Assembly: GCF_003054445.1 (NCBI RefSeq)
Contig: NC_042510.1
Coordinates: forward strand, 434,001-498,000
DNA length: 64,000 nt
Source: Pichia kudriavzevii
Taxonomy: Eukaryota > Ascomycota > Pichiomycetes > Pichiales > Pichiaceae
Reading direction: 5' to 3'
A program made the translations under genes and the position numbers. Shown piece after piece: positions 9,496 to 18,171 of this stretch. Position 1 is the stretch's first letter. Every line of letters starts with the position of its first letter. The notes below the pieces were generated by a model that was not told the DNA's origin, did no database searches, and was given only the letters and a program-made list of their open reading frames with translations.

Positions 9496-10401
9496 ATGTT
9501 TGCGAGTAATATAAGAAGTGCTGTTGGCACGTCGTTGACAGCAGCTAGAGCTGTTTCTTCAGTGCAGGTCAGATCACTAGCTACTGTTCAGAGAGTGCTA
9601 TCCAAATCTGAGAAGAAACTCAGGAAGACCGAAAAGAAGAAGAAAAATATTGCCTTCAAGAACTCCGTTGAGGCTAAAAAGGAGAAAGTTGATCCTGTTT
9701 TGGGAAAACCAAACAATATGTTTATACAAAGATTGAAATCTGAAATCGAAGAGCCAAATGTTTTGATCCACGGATACGAATTCAATGATGTGGATAAGTT
9801 ATTGTACGGTGCCAAACAATACAGACTCGAGCAGCTGAAGCAGCTGAACAGTACCGAAGATATCCTACAGGCGACCGAGAAGGAGGAACAAATGAAGAGG
9901 GATATCTTATTTAGGATTCTTACACTCAGAAACGCAGATAATGAGGAAAAGCAAAAGAAGCTGAGACAATTGGCAGTTAGTGAATTTCAAAGATTTGAAG
10001 GCGACACTGGATCCTCCGAAGTCCAGGCTGCAGTTATGACGGTTGAAATCTACAATTTGATGGACCACATCAAGAAGAATCCACAAGATTTATTGCACAT
10101 TAGAAAGGTTAGAATGCTGACTCAAAAGAGACAGAGAATCCTTAGATATCTAAAGAGGGATAACGCGCAAAAGTATTTCTGGACTATTGAAAAATTGGGA
10201 TTGACAGATGAAAATGTTCATATGGAATTCAATATGGATAAGAGGTACATGGATGAGTTTGAAATCTGGCCAGGAAGACAAATGGTTAAATTGAACAAGA
10301 GAGAAAATGAAGAAATCAAGAAGAAGAGAAGATTAGAGAAACAAGCTATTAGGAAAGCTCTAAACTCACATGCTGCTTCTAATGACGGTGTTTCCGCATG
10401 A
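9496..10401 (+). CDS. MRPS28: Mitochondrial small-subunit ribosomal protein uS15m
   Basis: S15-family protein of the mitochondrial 37S subunit, binding 15S rRNA. I start at the ATG at 9496 (MFASNIRSAVGTSLTAARAV), giving 301 residues; the frame is open upstream but has no earlier ATG. Residues 1-35 form a basic, Ser/Ala-rich mitochondrial presequence. A Lys-rich linker (KSEKKLRKTEKKKKN) leads to the S15 core: FQRFEGDTGSSEVQAAVMTVEIYNL, MDHIKKNPQDLLHIRKVRML, and QKRQRILRYLKRDN. The GDTGSSEVQ motif and the RRNxxRYLK-type helix are diagnostic. The long N- and C-terminal extensions match yeast Mrps28. It ends 127 bp from the convergent ABC gene. Confidence 0.93.
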   Translation: MFASNIRSAVGTSLTAARAVSSVQVRSLATVQRVLSKSEKKLRKTEKKKKNIAFKNSVEAKKEKVDPVLGKPNNMFIQRLKSEIEEPNVLIHGYEFNDVDKLLYGAKQYRLEQLKQLNSTEDILQATEKEEQMKRDILFRILTLRNADNEEKQKKLRQLAVSEFQRFEGDTGSSEVQAAVMTVEIYNLMDHIKKNPQDLLHIRKVRMLTQKRQRILRYLKRDNAQKYFWTIEKLGLTDENVHMEFNMDKRYMDEFEIWPGRQMVKLNKRENEEIKKKRRLEKQAIRKALNSHAASNDGVSA

Positions 10402-10528
10402 TTATAGAAATTACTTTTTGGGTGTATCAATATCTCTGTTTTTTCTATACTTATTCATATAATTATTCATGTAAATACTTAAACAACATAGCAATAAAAT
10501 GAGATTAAACTCGGCCCATGAAAGGCTC

Positions 10529-12115
10529 TCATACATTACCAATTTCATAATGCCCCCGTTTAGCATCATTAAGGAGGATATACTTATTGCACTTTGGAAC
10601 TTCTTCCTCAACATGCCCAATCACCAAACATGTGGCATCTAAGTTATCGATTAGTATCTTACCTTTGATGACGTCTTCATCAACCATGGCACTTAGAGCT
10701 TCATCTAGGATAACTATTCTAGGGTCATTTATAATCGCTCTTACCAAAAGTACCAATTTTTGCTTGCTGACAGGGATATCACCAAAGATCTCATCTTTCA
10801 ATTGGGATATGTCTAGCAGCGTCAAATAGTGATTAATTTTGGTGACTTGTTCAGCGGTTAGGTTGTCACGTGGCCTGATATAAGAGCCAACTACGAATCC
10901 CGTGGAAATGGTCTCAAAGACAGTATGATCCTTCGGATAAATGGCGTGTAACTCTGGAGACGTAAATCCAATATATTTGTTCGTGTCAAAATAGTTCACT
11001 TTGCCAGGAGCCCGTTCAACTCCAAAAACTTTTATTGTTCTATTCCATGACTGGGGATGATCTAATGTAATCAAAGAGAGCAATGTCGTTTTACCCGATC
11101 CATTACGCCCTCTAATATGCCACTTTTCGCCTTCTCTAACAGTCCAATTGAGGTCCTTAATAATTGGTTTACCCTTGTATGATATATTGGTGTTTTTCAT
11201 CTCAATAATTGGAGAATTAGATTTATTTCCTTGAAGTACCTCTCTATTTGAAGGTTTACGTTGCTGTCCAAAGTTCGCCCTCAACTTATTTTCTAGCTGG
11301 TTGTGTTTTCTATGGAAATCATCTTGCAACCTCTCCAGATCATATAACAACTCATCTCTTGTACCTTGTTTAACAATACCTGTTTGGTTTACAATCACAA
11401 CATGTTCAACCCACTTCGGAACTTCGTCTTGAACCCTGAATCCTAGGACAATAGTAGTCTTGTTGTTTTTATCGAAAGATGTTTTCTTTAGCACATCGTT
11501 AACTGTATTAGTGGCAAAAGGATCTAGCCCTAAAAATGGATCGTCGATACATAGGATAGCAGGCTCCCTATATAGTTCCTTGGCAATTCTTGCACGCCGA
11601 AACTGCCCGTTACTTAGAGTGGTGATGAATTGTCCCTGTAACCCAACTAAGTTTAAATTATGGATTAGTTTACTTATCTTCTCCTTGCTGTATTCAATAT
11701 TCGAATTATACGATCTATCTGCAATGAAATTCTCAACAATTTCATCAACCTCCAAGTCTTTGAAAAACTCATATCTTGATGATAAATGTGTGAACCCACC
11801 CGACGAGTTTGAGGCACCATGACCCCATGATCCGTTGTTAACAAACCTTAGTAGTTCTGTCTTGAATTTCGGATCCTTCAAAGACGCTGGATAGCTTCTA
11901 GAATGGGGAGGCTCGGCCACATATTTGTTTGCTAATACGGACAGGAAGTCGGTCTTGGAGGTGTCACCAACAATGGCAAGTCTCTGCTTCGGATTTAGTA
12001 TAAATGATACCGGAGAAGAGAAAACTGGCATTGGTTGTTTCCCAATGGCTGCTACTGGTGTGTTTCTAAGGAACCAAGCCTCCAAAAGTTTGACTAGCGG
12101 TAGCCCCTTGGTCAT
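10529..12115 (-). CDS. Soluble twin-cassette ABC ATPase, YDR061W-like
   Basis: 528-residue protein with two ABC ATPase cassettes and no membrane segment, like S. cerevisiae YDR061W and bacterial ModF-type proteins. Its substrate is unknown. Cassette 1 has a degenerate P-loop (VGDTSKT, residues 49-55, lacking the GxGK core), a good signature (TLSNGQFRRARIAKEL) and Walker B (ILCIDDPFLGLDP). Cassette 2 has a perfect P-loop (RGRNGSGKTTLL) and Walker B (RIVILDEALSAMVDED), but its signature is degraded to PVSKQKLVLLVRA. In a head-to-tail dimer the good P-loop of cassette 2 faces the good signature of cassette 1, so one site should be active and the other dead. MRPS28 is convergent; LCB2 is divergent across 699 bp. 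The start ATG is at 12115-12113. Confidence 0.85.
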   Translation of the reverse strand: MTKGLPLVKLLEAWFLRNTPVAAIGKQPMPVFSSPVSFILNPKQRLAIVGDTSKTDFLSVLANKYVAEPPHSRSYPASLKDPKFKTELLRFVNNGSWGHGASNSSGGFTHLSSRYEFFKDLEVDEIVENFIADRSYNSNIEYSKEKISKLIHNLNLVGLQGQFITTLSNGQFRRARIAKELYREPAILCIDDPFLGLDPFATNTVNDVLKKTSFDKNNKTTIVLGFRVQDEVPKWVEHVVIVNQTGIVKQGTRDELLYDLERLQDDFHRKHNQLENKLRANFGQQRKPSNREVLQGNKSNSPIIEMKNTNISYKGKPIIKDLNWTVREGEKWHIRGRNGSGKTTLLSLITLDHPQSWNRTIKVFGVERAPGKVNYFDTNKYIGFTSPELHAIYPKDHTVFETISTGFVVGSYIRPRDNLTAEQVTKINHYLTLLDISQLKDEIFGDIPVSKQKLVLLVRAIINDPRIVILDEALSAMVDEDVIKGKILIDNLDATCLVIGHVEEEVPKCNKYILLNDAKRGHYEIGNV

Positions 12116-12814
12116 TGAGTGTATAATCTGTGGCTCTGAAACTCTATCCGTTTGTTGGTTGTTTCTTTAAATGCTTACAGTCTTCCGTTACCGGTTAGTT
12201 TCCTTATTAGTCACTGTCGCTGGTGGCAGACGCGGAAATTCATGCACAGATCCTGCCCACCACCCGTGCACCGTGCCTATTGTGACGTCTGTATACGTTT
12301 TTGTGCCTCCACCATCTTTACCCGCGGACATAGTGCAGGCTGCTCGCTGTTAACATATTATGCAAGAGGATCAGTTCAGCCAAGCTAACGGTTGTGTCTG
12401 GAGGTGATTTAGTTAGATCTAAGTGAATACACTGGTGTTCGTTGATTATACTGCTAGGTGTTTGATATCTTTACCCTGAGTCTCATTTTGTTGGGGTCCC
12501 TATTATCAGTACTCCAATTTCCACATATTCCAATATCCATCCCGTCTTTATTTTATTTAAATAGCTAGTTGTCCAAAGTCGGGACATTTCATATATATCG
12601 CATTTGCATTTTCCTCCCAAAAAGTAGGACTTGTCTAGTAAATTAGATATTATACCACAACTCTGAAAGCATTATAGACCAATAAGTCAATTATAAAGGA
12701 CAAGTAATCGAATTGTCAATCTAAAAATTGAAAGAAAAAAAAACAAAACAAACTGAACCAAACAAAGCAATACAAAACAATACAAAAAAAGTAAGAGATC
12801 AAAGTAAACACAAA
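12116..12814. promoter_or_regulatory. Divergent promoter: ABC ATPase / LCB2
   Basis: 699 bases. The LCB2-proximal 90 bases are an A-rich, G-poor leader (repeated AACAAA and ATACAAAACA), typical of a yeast 5' UTR. A TATATATC-type AT stretch lies near 12590. No supportable gene; the short frames are unrelated to known families. Confidence 0.45.
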
Positions 12815-14527
12815 ATGCCGGAGGTGTATGATATATCTGAACTATCCACAAGGGTTCCAGACCCTCCAGTTAGTCATTTGACAATAGCCGAAAAGGCAGA
12901 GATGGAATTTGGAGCTTTAACCAATGAGAAATACCTTGTAAGTTCACAATATGATCCAAATCGAGGTTTAAAAGGTCAAATCTTGGATGAACCTCCATAT
13001 TACGTTGTCATCACAACCTACTTGAGTTATCTTTTTCTTATCATTGTTGGTCATATCAAAGATTTTTTCGGTATGAAGTTTACTCCCAAATACTACAAAG
13101 CTCTGATTGGTAAGAATGGATACCCACCTTGGTACTCCTCCTTTGAATCCTTTTATCCAAGAAGATTGAAAAAGAGATTAGACGACTGTTTTGCCAGACC
13201 TATTCACGGTGTTCCAGGTAGATATGTTCATTGTTTCAACCGTGTAACACCAGACTATAATGATACCTTTTATTATGACGGTACTTCCAAGCCTTGTTTA
13301 AACCTTTCATCTTACAACTATTTAGGATTTGCACAATCTGTTGGTATTTGTACTGATGACTCGATCGAAGCGGTCAAGAAGTATGGTGTCTCATCCTGTG
13401 GTCCAAGAAATATCATTGGTAATACCGATTTGCACACAAAAACAGAGCAAATTTTGGCTCAGTTCTTAGGTAAAGAAGATTCCGTTATTTTCAGTATGGG
13501 ATGGGGTACGAATGCACATCTATTCACTTCATTGGTTAACTCCAAATGCTTGGTCATATCCGATACACTTAATCACGCGTCTATTAGATTTGGTGTCAGA
13601 TTATCGGGTGCCGCCGTCAAAGTTTGTCCGCACAACGACATGGAGGCATTAGAAAAAATCTTAAAAGAATCCATCTCCCAAGGTCAATCAAAATCTCATA
13701 GGCCTTGGAAGAAAATTTTGGTTTGTGTGGAAGGTTTATATTCTATGGAAGGCACCTACTGTAACTTACCGGAATTGGTTAGATTAAGGGACAAGTATAA
13801 GTTTTACTTGTTTGTCGATGAAGCTCATTCCATCGGTGCAGTTGGTAAAAGGGGAAGAGGTATTTGTGAGTACTACGGGATTGATCCAAATAAGATTGAC
13901 TTATTGATGGGCACATTAACAAAATCTTTTGGTGCAGCAGGTGGTTATGTCTCCGGTGATAAAAAGATAATTGATAGACTAAGGTTGGATATAACGGCTC
14001 AAACTTATAGTGAAACAATCCCACCAGCTGTGCTACAGCAGATATCGACATCTTTGAGGATTATAGCAGGTGAACTTAATGGCAACGAAGGCCAGTTAAG
14101 GTTGCAAAGAATCACCTTTAATTCCAGGTATCTAAGATTGGGATTGAAAAGACTGGGTTTTATTGTCTATGGTGCTGATGACTCTCCTGTTGTTCCATTA
14201 TTGCTATATAATCCTGCCAAGATGCCTGCATTTAGTAGAATGATGTTGGATAGAGGTATTGCTGTGGTTATTGTCGGTTATCCGGCGACCGATGTGATCT
14301 CTTCAAGAATTAGGTTTTGTATGTCTGCCGCTCTAACAAAGGAAGATATTGATGACATTCTTGCAGCATGTGCAGACATTGGGGATAAATTGAACTTGAA
14401 ATTTTCATCTGGTATTGCAGGTGGAGAAAAACATCCTGGTGATTATAAGAAGGGAATCAGGCCAAGATGGACTATTCAGGAGGTCTTAGCCACAACAGCA
14501 GATGATTGTCTTGTTGAAATGTACTAA
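12815..14527 (+). CDS. LCB2: Serine palmitoyltransferase subunit Lcb2
   Basis: Catalytic PLP-binding subunit of serine palmitoyltransferase, which condenses palmitoyl-CoA and serine to 3-ketosphinganine in the ER, the first committed step of sphingolipid synthesis. I start at the ATG at 12815 (MPEVYDISELS; 570 residues). The upstream extension of the frame has no ATG and lies in the A-rich leader. An N-terminal membrane helix (YYVVITTYLSYLFLIIVGHI) precedes the alpha-oxoamine synthase fold: LNLSSYNYLGFA, GVSSCGPRNIIGNTDLH, LFVDEAHSIGAVG (PLP ring Asp and His), and GTLTKSFGAAGGYVSG with the Schiff-base Lys370. The C-terminal RLGFIVYGADDSPVVPLLLY and RIRFCMSAALTKEDID blocks are near-identical to yeast Lcb2. 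The CTG codon for the Leu of RLGF supports the standard code. Confidence 0.97.
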   Translation: MPEVYDISELSTRVPDPPVSHLTIAEKAEMEFGALTNEKYLVSSQYDPNRGLKGQILDEPPYYVVITTYLSYLFLIIVGHIKDFFGMKFTPKYYKALIGKNGYPPWYSSFESFYPRRLKKRLDDCFARPIHGVPGRYVHCFNRVTPDYNDTFYYDGTSKPCLNLSSYNYLGFAQSVGICTDDSIEAVKKYGVSSCGPRNIIGNTDLHTKTEQILAQFLGKEDSVIFSMGWGTNAHLFTSLVNSKCLVISDTLNHASIRFGVRLSGAAVKVCPHNDMEALEKILKESISQGQSKSHRPWKKILVCVEGLYSMEGTYCNLPELVRLRDKYKFYLFVDEAHSIGAVGKRGRGICEYYGIDPNKIDLLMGTLTKSFGAAGGYVSGDKKIIDRLRLDITAQTYSETIPPAVLQQISTSLRIIAGELNGNEGQLRLQRITFNSRYLRLGLKRLGFIVYGADDSPVVPLLLYNPAKMPAFSRMMLDRGIAVVIVGYPATDVISSRIRFCMSAALTKEDIDDILAACADIGDKLNLKFSSGIAGGEKHPGDYKKGIRPRWTIQEVLATTADDCLVEMY

Positions 14528-14839
14528 ACCTGTGTAAATCTTAGTTTTGTTTTACTCTTAGTGAATGGCTTCACTCATTTGGTCATACTAATTCTTTTTG
14601 TTTTCTATTTTTATTTCTATTTCTATTTCCACTTCAATTTCCATCTCCATTTCTAATTTATTTTAATTTTAATTTTAATTTTAAGTTACCGTCTAATATT
14701 ATCTTGCTACATTTCTAACACACCTGTTTCTACAAACTTTGGATATTAACAAAAATAAAATATGAATCGTTGTTTTACTCAAATAAAAAATACCAAGGAT
14801 ACAGAATCATATAAAGAATAAATTGTGTATTTGTGAAAT
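14528..14839. other. LCB2 / ATG33 convergent intergenic region
   Basis: 312 bases between two 3' ends. It carries pyrimidine-rich TTTCTATTTC-like repeats at about 14595-14660 and repeated TTTTAA at 14662-14685, probably 3'-UTR and polyadenylation sequence for both genes. No gene seen. Confidence 0.5.
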
Positions 14840-15484
14840 TTATTTCAAATTATCGCCAAAGTAACCAACTGAGGCAAGAAGAAACCCTGCACCGAGAATA
14901 GCACTGGTGACATTGTAAGAGTTTGAAAGAGATTTCAAGATGTCCTTATATGTGGTTTCACTTAATTCAACCTTGGAGACATGTGGAACCTGCACCGAAA
15001 CTTCCTTTTCTTCAAATTTTGGAGATTTAGAACCCAGATCGTTATAAACAGAATTGTCTAATGGGGAGTTCTCCTCCTCTTGCTGCACAGCCTCCTTGAC
15101 TAATTTGGTCTCAGTTTTATAGATGATCTTCTCCTCTGCATCGGCAATCAATTTCTGCTCGTCACTAAATGTGAAGTAGTAGTTATAAGCTAATGCAATT
15201 GGGAAAGCCAATGCAGAGTAAATCAAGTATGGGTGTTTACCATAACTAGGAGAGTGAGAAAAAGCTTGGTAGAATAAAAAGGTTGACAGAGAGCCAAGAG
15301 ACCAAAACTGCAAACGTAAAACCGTAATAAGCTTTGATGCTTTGTTCTTTAGAGTCTCCACGGAAGAGGATGATACCTTCAAGACATCTGGAACCAATTT
15401 GTAATTGGAGACAAGAAATGCTGCACTGGATAAACCCAAAGAGCCGATACCAATTAGCTTGACAATAGTTAGACACTTACCCAT
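14840..15484 (-). CDS. ATG33: Atg33/Scm4-family mitochondrial outer-membrane protein
   Basis: 214 residues with about four hydrophobic segments: ILxGIGSLGLSSAAFLVSN-like at residues 9-27, FWSLGSLSTFLFYQAF, PYLIYSALAFPIALAYNYYF, and a C-terminal SAILGAGFLLASVGYFG. The opening MGKCLTIVKLIGIGSLGL parallels S. cerevisiae Atg33 (MSVCLAITKGIAVSSIGL). The HPYLIYSALAFP block matches its HPYLLYGMLAAP. Between segments 3 and 4 is a charged linker of about 75 residues, as in Atg33. Atg33 supports mitophagy in stationary phase; Scm4 is its paralogue with little known function. Assignment to the family is good, but which paralogue it represents is uncertain. The start ATG is at 15484-15482. Confidence 0.75.
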   Translation of the reverse strand: MGKCLTIVKLIGIGSLGLSSAAFLVSNYKLVPDVLKVSSSSVETLKNKASKLITVLRLQFWSLGSLSTFLFYQAFSHSPSYGKHPYLIYSALAFPIALAYNYYFTFSDEQKLIADAEEKIIYKTETKLVKEAVQQEEENSPLDNSVYNDLGSKSPKFEEKEVSVQVPHVSKVELSETTYKDILKSLSNSYNVTSAILGAGFLLASVGYFGDNLK

Positions 15485-15822
15485 GACAATGTAGAATTGA
15501 TTTAATTTTGGAATTGCTTTGTAGATGGGACGGGGACATTTATCGCAGGAAGAACCAGGGTTGGAGTTTGTAGTCCGACTTTTAAATGCTCAGCGAACCC
15601 ACTCACTGCGAAGAAAGAAATTGATGCACGTCCCCAGAACGAAAATGGAATGGAGAAAAGGGCAATCGGTTTCACGATATTTTACTTCACCTGCCATAAC
15701 GCCGAGGTTAATGTTATGACCGTGAGCTTTGCCAAGAGACTAAGACGATCCTTTTAATATTACACTAGAGAATGGTTATACGAAGATGAAGAAATAAGAC
15801 AGATGGAAGACGACAGTCTTGT
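15485..15822. promoter_or_regulatory. ATG33 promoter and first yapsin 3' flank
   Basis: 338 bases between two reverse-strand genes. Short forward frames here overlap the yapsin 3' end and have no family features. I see no RNA gene. Confidence 0.4.
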
Positions 15823-17859
15823 TTACATTAATGCACAGATAAGTAAAGCCAAGCCACCAAGAGAATGCGCAGTCAGTTTGGAGCCACCGTTATGCGAAGT
15901 CGAGGAGATGCTGGACACAGAAGGGCTTGGGGAACCGGTAGAGCTTTCAGTAGCAGACGAAGAAGGTGGGGCAGATAAGGTGGATGAATAAGAGGTGGAC
16001 AAGGACGTTTGAGACGGGCTTGAATGGTTGACTGTTTGTGAAGACGTTCTATTTGTCGAATGAACGGATGTTCTGTGAACAGATGTAGCTGGGAAACTGG
16101 AAGAAGGATTGGATTCACTGGAAGTTGTCGATGCAGAATAGCTGGTGTCTGCTGTAGAGGAAGTGGCAGAAGAGGTTTTGGCAATTGTGGAGCTGGTAGT
16201 AGAGGAAGAGCTGATAGTAGAGGAAGAGCTGGTAGTAGAGGAAGAGCTCGCAGTAGAGGAAGAGCTCGCAGTAGAGGAAGAACTAGTTGTCGATGATAAA
16301 CTGGTATTAGAGGAAGAACTAGTTGTCGATGATAAACTGGTATTAGAGGAAGAACTAGTTGTCGATGATAGACTGGTGGTAGAGGAAGAGCTGACAGTAT
16401 AACTAGCAGTAGAGGAAAGGCTCGAAGATGATGTAGCCGAATCAGACGACAAAGTGGAACTAGATGAAACCGTTGAGATTGAAGGGGTTGCAATAACATT
16501 GAAGGTGCTAAACTTTGAACCGTATGTGCTTTGATTTGCTGGTTGCTTGGCACTTGGAATTTCGTTGATAATAAGATCCAAGTTTTTACTGTTGCCGTTG
16601 TTCCCCTTCGCCAATGCGATTTCAAGACCTTGTAAATCAGCAACCATGTAGACATGACTTAAAAAAGATTGGCCTAAGGTCATGTAATTTTCATTACTTG
16701 AAGATAAAATACCAAATGCACATTTATCAGAAACTTGGTTGTCTTGGGTATATAAATTAATAAGGAATGACGACAAAGGAACATCCAACTGCAACCCTTG
16801 AAAATTGAAATTTAAACTTGCATCATTACCGATTGAACACTCCGTGATGTAGTAGGACAACGATGTTGAGTATTTCATTCCAAACAACTGAACCAACGAA
16901 TTGACAACACTATCAGGAAAATATGATAGAGTTGTACCAGTATCTAACAGTGCAGCTGCTGCTCCACTTCCAATGGAGGCCTTCTCCTCGTTTTTCATGT
17001 AAGATAACTCATTGAGTGTGACAGCTAGTTGGACAGGCTTGCCAACACCACTTTGGTATAACGCGTTAACTATCGGTAGTTTGACCAAATCACCTTGGTA
17101 CTTCGAATGGTCTATAGCACCGAACAGTATCTCTGAGTTTGAAGAGTCGTCAAGATAAACTGAATATGCAGCTCTGTTAATAATGCCATCGTTGACTAAC
17201 TTCAGGGGAAGATTCTCGTATTCATAGTTTGATGAGCTTCCCGCCGCTGTAACCTCAAGACCGGCAAGACCAATCCCCAAAACGCCCTGCTCGTTATCAG
17301 TGTCATCACAGACAGCTAAGTTCATATTCCTGATTTCAATTGACCCAATGTTGACAGTGTCTTGGCCCCAGGTCCCCCGTGCAAAAGTATCATCATCATA
17401 AGTGATACTAAAATCAGTGAAATTCGAGGTAAAGGAACTTGATTTTGAGGGGTCGAAAGTTCCATACTCTGAACAGTCGATCTGATTTGTCGACTTGTGC
17501 TGTATCTTATGAACAAATTGGTCTTTGATATGGAGCAATTGGCGACCTTTTGAAAGAGAACCTGCAGTATTTGGTTTACAATATGTGTTATTGGATGCAA
17601 CCACCCATAAATCTGAGGACCCAGTGTCTACTAACACACCGACCTTTGAGTTACCTGAACCTATTTCGATATCTGCCATATAGAACGTGTCCTCGTCGAC
17701 TAGAGACAGTGATAGTGATGCATCTCTTTTGGCCAAACCTTTATGGTGCACTGAATTTCTCACTTTCCTCGTATTTAGAGCCCAATAGCCAGTTGATTGA
17801 ACAGGCGTAGCCGTGACAGTGGCAGCTAATACCGTCCATAGAATATATAGGGGAAGCAT
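15823..17859 (-). CDS. GPI-anchored yapsin-type aspartic protease A
   Basis: Secreted aspartyl endoprotease of the yapsin family, 678 residues. Signal peptide MLPLYILWTVLAATVTATP, then a short propeptide ending in KR (44-45), a Kex2-type processing site. The catalytic motifs VDTGSSDLWV (Asp78) and LLDTGTTLSYFP are both intact. The flap region is followed by the yapsin hallmark loop between Cys residues (NTYC ... IDCSEYGTFD, about 45 residues). A Ser/Thr stalk of about 180 residues (SSSSTT and SLSSTTSSSSNT repeats) precedes a C-terminal small-residue and hydrophobic tail (HNGGSKLTAHSLGGLALLICALM), a plausible GPI signal. Yapsins cleave after basic residues and act in cell-wall maintenance. The start ATG is at 17859-17857. 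Protease B lies just upstream on the same strand. Confidence 0.93.
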   Translation of the reverse strand: MLPLYILWTVLAATVTATPVQSTGYWALNTRKVRNSVHHKGLAKRDASLSLSLVDEDTFYMADIEIGSGNSKVGVLVDTGSSDLWVVASNNTYCKPNTAGSLSKGRQLLHIKDQFVHKIQHKSTNQIDCSEYGTFDPSKSSSFTSNFTDFSITYDDDTFARGTWGQDTVNIGSIEIRNMNLAVCDDTDNEQGVLGIGLAGLEVTAAGSSSNYEYENLPLKLVNDGIINRAAYSVYLDDSSNSEILFGAIDHSKYQGDLVKLPIVNALYQSGVGKPVQLAVTLNELSYMKNEEKASIGSGAAAALLDTGTTLSYFPDSVVNSLVQLFGMKYSTSLSYYITECSIGNDASLNFNFQGLQLDVPLSSFLINLYTQDNQVSDKCAFGILSSSNENYMTLGQSFLSHVYMVADLQGLEIALAKGNNGNSKNLDLIINEIPSAKQPANQSTYGSKFSTFNVIATPSISTVSSSSTLSSDSATSSSSLSSTASYTVSSSSTTSLSSTTSSSSNTSLSSTTSSSSNTSLSSTTSSSSTASSSSTASSSSTTSSSSTISSSSTTSSTIAKTSSATSSTADTSYSASTTSSESNPSSSFPATSVHRTSVHSTNRTSSQTVNHSSPSQTSLSTSYSSTLSAPPSSSATESSTGSPSPSVSSISSTSHNGGSKLTAHSLGGLALLICALM
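16200..16400 (-). repeat. Ser/Thr-rich coding tandem repeats of yapsin A stalk
   Basis: Coding minisatellite. At least three 36-bp units encode SLSSTTSSSSNT-like dodecamers (about 16275-16385), and 18-bp units encode SSSSTA or SSSSTT (about 16195-16275). It forms part of the heavily O-glycosylated stalk. Units are in-frame multiples of three, so copy number can change stalk length without disrupting the enzyme. Confidence 0.8.
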
Positions 17860-18171
17860 ATTCTATGAGATTGTGAAACTAGACTGCTCTTGTATAATCT
17901 CGGATTTTCACAGACGTTTCAGGTACCATAAAATGATATTTTTAAGCGGTGGATGGAGGGACCAAAAGAAAAAGGCAGCATCTGAGGATCGTCCATGGAA
18001 ATTTTATTCCATGCGGGTGTTGATATTTACCCGATTCGGACACTTTCCTGAAATGGTAAGAGTCTATGTAAAAGATATACACCGGCATAGAAGCATAGAT
18101 AACGTGGATTGCCAAACTGTAAACTGATGACGTGCAAATGATTTTACACATTGCTTAGTATGACCTTCCCT
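17860..18171. promoter_or_regulatory. Yapsin A promoter / protease B 3' flank
   Basis: 312 bases between two reverse-strand protease genes. They are moderately AT-rich, with no gene and no motif I can assign confidently. Confidence 0.35.

Noticed and set aside
16060-16402. Forward frames rich in Arg/Gly or Glu/Val
   Set aside because: Antisense shadows of the Ser/Thr repeat stalk of yapsin A.
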